Assembly (NCBI GenBank): GCA_012522895.1
Contig: JAAYJM010000163.1
Span: 1 to 35,546, forward strand
Direction: 5' to 3'
Length of the DNA: 35,546 bases
Source of the DNA: Ignavibacteria bacterium
GTDB lineage: Bacteria; Bacteroidota; Ignavibacteria; Kapaibacteriales; UBA2268
Shown here: positions 19,668 to 27,700 of the stretch, in pieces
Layout: each line of letters starts with the position of its first letter
Position numbering within the stretch: the first letter of the stretch is position 1
Translations under genes and position numbers: made by a program
The notes under the pieces: generated by a model
What the model was told of the DNA's origin: nothing
Database searches by the model: none
Seen by the model: only the letters and a program-made list of their open reading frames with translations

Positions 19668-20927
19668 ATGTCAAAACATAACTTTCCAAGAGTAGTAATA
19701 ACTGGAATAGGTGCTGTTACTCCCATTGGCAATAATGTTTCCGATATGTGGCAAGCAATGCTCGAGGGGAAAAGTGGCGCCGCAAATCTTACACGCTTTG
19801 ACGCAACTGATTTCGATACAAAATTTGCATGCGAAGTGAAAAATTTCGACCCACTTCTGTATATGAATAGAAAAGAAATTCAAAGAATGGACTTGTTCTG
19901 TCAATTTGGAATATCTGCCGCTGCTATGGCAGTAGAAGATTCCGGAATAGATTTTGAAAAAGTTGATAGGGAAAGAATTGGAGCTATCTTTGGCTCAGGT
20001 ATTGGCGGAATGACGACCTACCACGAGCAGCAACAATCCCTTTACGAAAGAAATGGCAAACCGGATAGAATTTCTCCTTTCTTTGTCCCAATGCTTATTA
20101 TTGACATCGTCTCCGGACATATTGCTATCAGATATGGCTTAAAAGGTCCAAACTACGCAACTGTTTCTGCTTGCGCAACTTCTTCACACGCAATCGCAGA
20201 TGCTTTTATGATTATTCAACGCGGAATGGCTGACATTATGCTGACAGGAGGCAGCGAAGCTGTTCTTTGTCCAATGGGTGTGGGAGGCTTCAATGCAATG
20301 AAAGCGATTTCTACTCGCAATGATTCGCCCCAAACTGCAAGCAGACCTTTCGATAAAGATAGAGATGGCTTTGTTATGGGCGAAGGTGGTGGAGCTTTAA
20401 TGCTTGAAACATTAGAACACGCCAAAAACAGAGGTGCAAAGATTTATGCTGAAATTGCCGGTATTGGCTTAACTGACGATGCCTTTCACATTACCCAACC
20501 TGCTGCTGGCGGCGAAGGGATTGTCCGCTCAATGAGAAATGCTATTGAAGATGCAAATTTGACCATTGAGGACATTGATTATGTGAAAGCACACGGCACC
20601 TCCACTCCTTTTAACGATAAGACTGAGACCCAGGCTATAAAAACGCTCTTTGGCGACAGAGCTTATAGCATTGCGATAAGCTCAATTAAATCCATGATTG
20701 GGCATCTGCTCGGCGCAGCTGGAGCTATCGAGGCTATTGGAACTATTTTATCTATAAAAAATAATATAGTAACTCCGACAATAAATTATACCACTCCAGA
20801 CCCAGACTGCGATTTGAACTACACGCCAAACAAGCCAGTTGAAAGAGAAATCAGAGCTGCCGTAGCAAACACACTTGGTTTCGGCGGGCATAACGCCTCT
20901 ATTTGCTTTAAAAAATTTGAAGAGTGA
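19668..20927 (+). CDS. fabF: 3-oxoacyl-ACP synthase II
   Basis: VVITGIGAVTPIGN, SACATSSHAI, VKAHGTSTPFNDKTE, SIKSMIGHLLGAAGAIEA. Confidence 0.97.
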   Translation: MSKHNFPRVVITGIGAVTPIGNNVSDMWQAMLEGKSGAANLTRFDATDFDTKFACEVKNFDPLLYMNRKEIQRMDLFCQFGISAAAMAVEDSGIDFEKVDRERIGAIFGSGIGGMTTYHEQQQSLYERNGKPDRISPFFVPMLIIDIVSGHIAIRYGLKGPNYATVSACATSSHAIADAFMIIQRGMADIMLTGGSEAVLCPMGVGGFNAMKAISTRNDSPQTASRPFDKDRDGFVMGEGGGALMLETLEHAKNRGAKIYAEIAGIGLTDDAFHITQPAAGGEGIVRSMRNAIEDANLTIEDIDYVKAHGTSTPFNDKTETQAIKTLFGDRAYSIAISSIKSMIGHLLGAAGAIEAIGTILSIKNNIVTPTINYTTPDPDCDLNYTPNKPVEREIRAAVANTLGFGGHNASICFKKFEE

Positions 20928-21745
20928 TTTTTTTGGAAAGACCAAACGAAAATATTTTTCAAACTGTTTACAATGGTATTTTTAAACTTACACCTTTTAA
21001 AAAGCATTCTAAACAAAAGTATTCCAAGAAAGCCGAACCTAAAAAATTCGGCTTTCTTACTATTGAAAAAAAAGAGCAGCTTAAGCTTTGCTTAGGAGTT
21101 AACATAAAGAGTTCTCTTATTTTTGAGCAAGCATTGACGCACCGTTCATACCTGCAAGTTCGGATTAAAGAAGAACTTGACTCTAACGAAAGACTTGAAT
21201 TCCTTGGCGATTCTGTTCTTAGCTTGATTATTACTGATTATCTTTTTGAGAATTATCCCGATTTAAGTGAAGGTGAGCTTACAGTTCTTCGCACTAAATA
21301 CGTTAGCAAAAAAGCTCTGCTCAAAGTGGCAGAGGCTTTGAATTTAAAAGATTACATTTTGCTTGGCAATAGCGCTCAAAAAGCTTTAAAAGATGGAAGC
21401 GATTCTTTGCTTGCAGATGCGGTTGAAGCTATTATTGCCGCTATTTATATTGATTCGGGCTTAGAAAAAGCAAAATATTTTATATTAAATAAATTTGTTC
21501 CAGCGATTGCAATATCTTTAAGTGAAAAAAATGATAATTTTAAAAGCATTCTTCTGCAAAAAACTCAACAGCAATACCAGGTTTTCCCAACCTATAAAGT
21601 AATTGAAGAAAGCGGACCTGCACACGAAAAAGAATTTCTAATCGGTGTTTACATTAATGATGAACTATATGGAACTGGTAAAGGACATAGCAAAAAAGAA
21701 GCTGAGCAATTTGCTGCTCAATACGCATTAGAAATATTAAAATAA
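20924..21745 (+). CDS. rnc: Ribonuclease III
   Basis: NERLEFLGDSVLSLIITDYLFENYP, LADAVEAIIAAIYIDSG, C-terminal dsRBD GTGKGHSKKEAEQFAAQYALE. Confidence 0.95.
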   Translation: MIFLERPNENIFQTVYNGIFKLTPFKKHSKQKYSKKAEPKKFGFLTIEKKEQLKLCLGVNIKSSLIFEQALTHRSYLQVRIKEELDSNERLEFLGDSVLSLIITDYLFENYPDLSEGELTVLRTKYVSKKALLKVAEALNLKDYILLGNSAQKALKDGSDSLLADAVEAIIAAIYIDSGLEKAKYFILNKFVPAIAISLSEKNDNFKSILLQKTQQQYQVFPTYKVIEESGPAHEKEFLIGVYINDELYGTGKGHSKKEAEQFAAQYALEILK

Positions 21746-21753
21746 AAAGAACT

Positions 21754-23193
21754 ATGGAAAAATTAATTTTAGAGAAAAGTAAAGCTGGTAGAAAAGGATA
21801 TACTCTACCTAAAAAGCAATTTGATTATTGCGTTTCTGAACATATTCCAGAAAAATATTTAAGAAAATCTGAGCTAAATTTGCCAGAGCTATGCGAGGGA
21901 GACATTTCGCGGCACTACACAAAATTAGCTCATTTAAACTACAGCATCGAAGAAGGGCTATACCCGCTTGGCTCTTGCACGATGAAGTATAATCCAAAGG
22001 TGAACGAAAAAACCTCTTCTTTAGCTGGTTTTACCGAGCTTCACCCTTGCATTGGCGATGAAAGCGCGCAAGGCGCCTTGGAGCTTATGTTCAATCTTGG
22101 AAACTGCTTAAAAGAAATATGCGGAATGCCGGGCGCCTCGCTTCAGCCCTCAGCCGGCTCTAACGGTGAATTTACTGGAATTCTTACCTTCCGCGCTTAT
22201 CACCTTGCCAATGGTGATAGCAAAAGAACGAAAATATTAATTCCAGACTCCGCTCATGGCACTAACCCAGCATCAGCAGTTATCGCAGGTTTTAAAACTG
22301 TAAATGTAAAATCTAACGACAAGGGCAGGATTGATTTAGAGGATCTTAAAAGCAAATGCGGAGATGACGTTGCGGGCTTTATGGTTACCAACCCAAGCAC
22401 GCTCGGACTTTTCGAAACAGAAATCGTAGAAATCGAACAGCTTATCCACGGCTGCGGTGGGCTGATGTATATGGACGGTGCTAACTTAAATGCACTGCTT
22501 GGGATAGCTCGTCCCGGTGATATGAAATTCGATTGCGTCCACATGAATTTGCATAAAACATTTTCCACTCCTCACGGAGGTGGAGGGCCAGGCTCAGGTC
22601 CCATTTGCGTTAGCGAAAAACTTGTTCCCTTTCTTCCCAAACCGCAAATAGTAAAGGAAAATGGCAAATTCAAACTAAACTATGATTTGCCGCAATCTAT
22701 TGGAAAAATCCATTCTTTTTACGGGAATTTTGGTGTTTTGGTTCGGGCTTTAACCTATATTTATATGTGTGGTGCGGAAGGAATGAGGCGTATTAGTGAA
22801 AACGCTATTATTAGTGCCAATTACATACTTTCCAAGCTAAAAGACGAATATGAAATTCCACATTACGAATACTGTATGCACGAATTTGTTTTAAGCTGCG
22901 ACCGTCAAAAGGAGCATGGCTTCAATGCGAAAGACATTGCAAAACGTCTATTAGACTATGGCTATCACGCTCCAACAATTTATTTCCCCTTGATAGTTCG
23001 CGAGGCTATGTTGATTGAGCCAACAGAAACAGAAACGCTTGAGGCATTGCGTGGTTTTTCCGAAACTATGCTAAAAATCAGTCAAGAAGGCAAAGAAAAC
23101 TTAGAGCTTTTAACTAAAGCTCCTTTCGAAACACCGGTCAGGCGACTCGATGATGCTCTTGCTGCAAGGAATTTGAATCTTGCTTGGAAATAA
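21754..23193 (+). CDS. gcvPB: Glycine dehydrogenase (decarboxylating) subunit 2
   Basis: LGSCTMKYNPKVNE, LQPSAGSNGEFTG, DSAHGTNPASA, MNLHKTFSTPHGGGGPGSGP (PLP Lys). Confidence 0.96.
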   Translation: MEKLILEKSKAGRKGYTLPKKQFDYCVSEHIPEKYLRKSELNLPELCEGDISRHYTKLAHLNYSIEEGLYPLGSCTMKYNPKVNEKTSSLAGFTELHPCIGDESAQGALELMFNLGNCLKEICGMPGASLQPSAGSNGEFTGILTFRAYHLANGDSKRTKILIPDSAHGTNPASAVIAGFKTVNVKSNDKGRIDLEDLKSKCGDDVAGFMVTNPSTLGLFETEIVEIEQLIHGCGGLMYMDGANLNALLGIARPGDMKFDCVHMNLHKTFSTPHGGGGPGSGPICVSEKLVPFLPKPQIVKENGKFKLNYDLPQSIGKIHSFYGNFGVLVRALTYIYMCGAEGMRRISENAIISANYILSKLKDEYEIPHYEYCMHEFVLSCDRQKEHGFNAKDIAKRLLDYGYHAPTIYFPLIVREAMLIEPTETETLEALRGFSETMLKISQEGKENLELLTKAPFETPVRRLDDALAARNLNLAWK

Positions 23194-23218
23194 GAATATT
23201 TAATTTTATTATAACTAT

Positions 23219-23260
23219 AACTCCTTTACACTCTTTCCTGAGAATAAAGGAGTTTTTTTT
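23219..23260 (+). terminator. Rho-independent terminator after gcvPB
   Basis: AACTCCTTTA-loop-TAAAGGAGTTTTTTTT. Confidence 0.85.
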
Positions 23261-23335
23261 ATTATTAAGAAAAAGGCAGAATTCAAATATTTCTTTTTTC
23301 TATTCGTTTTTCTTATATTAACAAAGGGAAAATGT

Positions 23336-23587
23336 ATGACTATAACATTCACATTAAGGAAAGAGGAATTAGATTTAAATTTCCTTGAAAAAATTAAAGG
23401 GCTTATTAGCAGCGACCAGCTCACTATTTCCGTTGAAAGCCACGATGAAACTGAGTATTTAACCCGCTCAGCAAAAAATTATAAAATGCTAAAAAATTCA
23501 ATTAGAAATGTTGAAAAAGGAATTGCTTTGACAGAAGTCTCGGCAGAAGAGATAGAAAAGATGATTTATGAGAACAATAGTATTTGA
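23336..23587 (+). CDS. Antitoxin of YoeB-type TA system (YefM-like middle/C-terminal region)
   Basis: 20-nt overlap with downstream toxin; ETEYLTRSAKNYKMLKNSIRNVEKG resembles YefM [25 protein letters not shown]. Confidence 0.8.
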   Translation: MTITFTLRKEELDLNFLEKIKGLISSDQLTISVESHDETEYLTRSAKNYKMLKNSIRNVEKGIALTEVSAEEIEKMIYENNSI

Positions 23588-23825
23588 AACTGCTGGCATA
23601 GAACAGTATAATTGGTGGGCTGTTCATAACAAAAAAACATTCGTAAAAATTGCAAAATTGATTTTAGAAGCAAGCAGAACTCCTTTTTCTGGAACAGGAT
23701 CACCCGAGGCGCTAAAACACGATTTAAAAGGATTTTGGTCAAGACGAATAAACGAGGAACACAGATTAGTTTATAAAGTTACTGAGAAATCTATTATCAT
23801 CATTTCTTGTAAATATCATTATTAG
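23568..23825 (+). CDS. yoeB: YoeB/Txe-family mRNA interferase toxin
   Basis: GSPEALKHDLKGFWSRRINEEHRLVYKVTEKSIIIISCKYHY matches the YoeB catalytic region including terminal YHY. Confidence 0.93.
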   Translation: MRTIVFETAGIEQYNWWAVHNKKTFVKIAKLILEASRTPFSGTGSPEALKHDLKGFWSRRINEEHRLVYKVTEKSIIIISCKYHY

Positions 23826-23893
23826 AAAAATAGAACAGCAAGCAATCAAATATTTTATCCCTAATTGTTTTTTTATCAGCAATGGGAAAATGC

Positions 23894-24145
23894 ATGACTA
23901 TAAAATTCACATTAAGGAAAGAGGAGTTAGATTTAAATTTCCTTGAAAAAATTAAAGGGCTTATTAGCAGCGACCAGCTCACTATTTCAGTAGAAAGCCA
24001 CGATGAAACTGAGTATTTAACTCGCTCAGCAAAGAATTATAAAGTGCTGATAGACAGAATAGAATATGTTGAAAAGGGAAAAGAGTTAATCGACATTTCT
24101 ACGAAAGAAATTGAAAGTATTCTACAAAAGACGAACATAGATTAA
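23894..24145 (+). CDS. Second, orphan copy of the antitoxin (no adjacent toxin)
   Basis: First 52 codons almost identical to 23336..23587, distal part divergent; ATG 23894 aligned to copy 1 (ORF track start 23882). Confidence 0.85.
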   Translation: MTIKFTLRKEELDLNFLEKIKGLISSDQLTISVESHDETEYLTRSAKNYKVLIDRIEYVEKGKELIDISTKEIESILQKTNID

Positions 24146-24150
24146 TCCAC

Positions 24151-24220
24151 ACCGACTACCGACTACCGACTACCGACCACCGATTCCCGATTCCCGATTC
24201 CCGATTCCCGATTCCCGATT
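24151..24220. repeat. Heptanucleotide tandem array, 10 units: 3x ACCGACT, ACCGACC, ACCGATT, 5x CCCGATT
   Basis: Direct reading of accgactaccgactaccgactaccgaccaccgattcccgattcccgatt... Confidence 0.98.
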
Positions 24221-24666
24221 CCCCTAATATTTTTAAAAAACTCCCTAATAAGTGCAGAAGATTCTTTTTCTAAAATCCCGCTAACTACATTGCATCTATG
24301 ATTTAACCTATGGTCTTGAGTAATACTATAAAGTGATTTGCAAGCACCTGTTTTTGGGTCGCTTGCTGCGTAAATCAAATTCGGAATACGGGCAAGAACT
24401 ATTGCTCCCGCACACATAGTGCAAGGCTCCAAAGTAACGTAGAGCGAGCAATCCAACAAATATTTATAGCCAATTACTTTTGCAGCATCTTTTATTGTTA
24501 GAATTTCGGCGTGGGCGCAAACGTCCTGCTGAAGCTCAACTTCATTATGTCTTGAAGCGATTACCTCGTTTTTATACACAATGAGCGCTCCAATGGGAAT
24601 ATCTTGATGCTCAATAGACCGCTTTGCTTCCTCGATTGCTTTACGCATATAATACATATCGTCCAA
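24163..24666 (-). CDS. tadA: tRNA-specific adenosine deaminase TadA with repeat-encoded C-terminus
   Basis: CAHAEILTIKDAAKVIG, LEPCTMCAGAIVLARI, DPKTGACKSLYSI, REFFKNIR; then GIGNRESGIGNRESVVGSR from the heptamer array. Confidence 0.93.
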   Translation of the reverse strand: MDDMYYMRKAIEEAKRSIEHQDIPIGALIVYKNEVIASRHNEVELQQDVCAHAEILTIKDAAKVIGYKYLLDCSLYVTLEPCTMCAGAIVLARIPNLIYAASDPKTGACKSLYSITQDHRLNHRCNVVSGILEKESSALIREFFKNIRGIGNRESGIGNRESVVGSR

Positions 24667-24708
24667 AATTGCTCCAGCTCTTTCTTTTTTAAAATAATTT
24701 ATTAAAAA

Positions 24709-24735
24709 AAATGTCCAGCAAACTGCTGGACATTT
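24709..24735 (-). terminator. Perfect 12-bp hairpin, putative terminator of the T9SS protein gene
   Basis: AAATGTCCAGCA-AAC-TGCTGGACATTT; the minus-strand downstream side is T-rich (ttttttaataaatt). Confidence 0.7.
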
Positions 24736-24771
24736 GTATTATTGCAAAACAATAAAATTGCTATTAATTTA

Positions 24772-27700
24772 TTATTTATTTATAATCATAACAGTGGCGA
24801 TTCTTCTTTCAGCAGAAGTTAAAACTACATTATATACGCCGCTTGCCAAGTTGCTTGCGTCAAAGTGTATTTTATTAAAACCAATAGAATAGTCTTTTGC
24901 AGCAAGATTATCTACTAGTTCCCCTCTGAGGTTATAAATTTGAATTTCTGCATTTGCTTCATAAGGCAATGTAAATTCAAAAGAAGTGGAGCTTGCAACT
25001 GGGTTTGGAACAATAGCAATTCCAAACTTGTAGTTTTCTTCGCTTGGGATAACTGCTTTTGCTAAGTAAATCGCATTTGTTTTATAGCTTAAACAATCAC
25101 TTGCATCGCTATTTGTTATCTCGCTAATACCAACTAAATCAATATCTACTAATGAATTATCGTTTGTATTGTAAAGTTTAACGAATAGCAATTCATTGTC
25201 CAAAGCAGCTTTTGTATTTGGGTTAAATTCATCATTTCCCCAAATAGTAAGTGCTGCAACACCATTATGAATTGCTCCTGAGCCAATAAGAACATTATCG
25301 GAATTGAAAACGCCAATTTCATTCCCATCATTTTCATCGACAGTTAAGATCAAAGTAGCGTTGTTTCCGGTATTCTTGCAATCTGGAATGAGGAATTTTG
25401 CAACTGGTGTGGTTTCTGTAACCGATGACTTTGGCGAGCTATTAGCTGGATACATTAAAATACTATTATCGTTTAAGTATAAATAATAACCTTGCCCGGG
25501 CATTAAATTGCCAATGGTGTTAATTCCATAAGTTGGGCTATATAAGTCACCGGAATTGCTCTTTGCTAAAACAAGGACTGAGCTTATACCTGTTAAGGCA
25601 TTTGAAGACGACATCGGGTTGTCTCTAAAGTAAGCGGACATATTCCAACCAGTGTTTAGGAATATTGGTGTAGATTGTGGAACAACCTTTGTTCCGATAA
25701 CGCTTAACGTGTTAGCATTTAACATATTCACTAAATAAGCATCTGAATAATACCAATTTCCAATACTGTTAATTCCTTGCGAGGGATCGTATATTTGGCC
25801 AGCGCCATTCTTTACTATTTTTAAATCATCAGATATTTCTGCAAAAATTTCTTCTATATCGCTATCTTCTGGGGTGATATAGCTTGAAATCAAATTCCAA
25901 CCAGTGCCTAATTGAATATTAAGCGATTCTAATTCTGTAGTAAATGACCATGCAGCTGCCCAAAGACCGTAAGTGCCATATTGGGTTACTGCTCTTACTC
26001 TCCACCAATACTGAGTTGAATATTCAAGATCTAGCTCAACAAAAAACTCAGTATCTGAAGTTATTTCGTTTACTACTAACTGATCAAATTCAGAATTTTC
26101 AGAAAGCTGAACGACATAGTTAGCTGCGTTAAAAACGCTTTCCCAAGATAATAGCGGATTTTTGCTTTCTCCTGTTGCACCATTTTCTGGTAAGCTTAAA
26201 ACAGGCGCATCTGGTGCCGTTTCGCCTTCCATAGCCACAAATCTCATATTTGGTCTATCGGCTGATGAAACTGCTGTTCCAGGGTTAGTGCACACTTCTG
26301 TATTGTCTGCCGCTGTAACCAAAACTGAATTATACGGAGTTTCGCTATAGTATGTTCCTTGATTTGCCGAATAGAAAGTATTGTTAAAGCAAACATCGAC
26401 TATAACATTAGATTCGCCGTCCCACATAAATGGAGTATCGAAGCTATGATAGTTCCAACCCATTGTATTGTAATAAGCTGCTGAACTATATACTTGCTGC
26501 AAGTTATCTACTTCCCAGCCTGTTACTAATTGATTAAGATTAGTTTGCTTCATCTTAATAGTGAAATCGTAAAGCGGATCTAAGCTGTTAATCGCTCCGA
26601 CCTCAAAAGCTAATGCAGTAATAAATCCAGCGTTAGCACCGGCGGCTTCCATTTCTTCGGCAAGCATTAAAATCTGATGCTTTGCACCCCACCAGTAATT
26701 ACCATAAGGGGCTGGGTATTCATACTCGTCATTCATTGTTCTGTCAGTTCCGATTGTAAACAAGTAGCCAGTTGTAAATGTCCATACTTCTGACCACTGG
26801 CTTTCGCTACAAGGATTTCTCATCGATACTCTCCAATAGTATTCTGTTAAAGGAGCGAGTGATGAATAAGTATAGCTTGGCTCAGTTAAATATTCGTTAT
26901 CAACTACTATTCCAGTAAAATCTTCTGTTGAAGATACTTGTATATGAAACTGAATTGCTGCTAAATGCCCTTCCCAATTAAAAGTTACAGTTGGATTTAC
27001 GCCGTCCATACCATTAATTGGACTTGACAAACTGGGAGTAGGCAAATCACCTTCTGTAATAAATGAAAATTTCCCAGACCAATAGCTCTGGCAGCCAGGT
27101 TCGCCAAAAGCCATAACTCTCCAATAGTAACTTGTTAGGTTTTCTAAAGCATTTGCCATTGGAAGAGAAAAGTTAGAAGAGTTGATTTCGTCATTTTCAT
27201 AGACGATATTGTTGAAGTTTTTATCGCTTGCAACTTGTAAAGCATAATAATTGGCGCCAACTACGGTATTCCAATCAAAGTCTGGGGTAATGCTTTGGCA
27301 ATGACTATTATTTTCTGGCTCGCTTAACTGTGGAAAAGCAAGGCAAGGCTCAGCAAAAGGAATAGCAAAACCAGTCAATTCCAAGCCGCCTGGGAAAGCG
27401 CCCACAAGCGTAGGTATTCCAGTTTCAATGTTAACTGTATATAAACCACCAGAAGAAGTGTAAGCAGCCCAATAGCAAATATCGTTTTCTAAATCGAATT
27501 CCATATCTTGAGCATAGTTTACATCGGCGCCAGTTGGACCAATTAAAGTTGGTATTCCAGTATATTTATCAATATAATAAAAGCCGTCATCAACTAAATC
27601 CACTGCGTAAAGATCGCCATGAATATTGCAAGCTAAATTGATAAACAAATGCTCTCCCGATACTCCAACCAAAGTGGCGGAACCATTTGAAATGTTGATT

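Noticed and set aside
15775-22568. Numerous minus-strand ORFs of 60-123 aa across the fab operon
   Set aside because: All antisense to strongly recognised fab/plsX/rnc/gcvPB coding sequence with no independent coding evidence.
23215-23982. Two minus-strand ORFs both encoding MSWSLLISPLIFSRKFKSNSSFLNVN...
   Set aside because: Apparent conserved pair is only the antisense of the duplicated antitoxin N-terminal region.
24151-24220. Heptamer array considered as CRISPR
   Set aside because: 7-bp contiguous units with no spacers; no cas genes in window.
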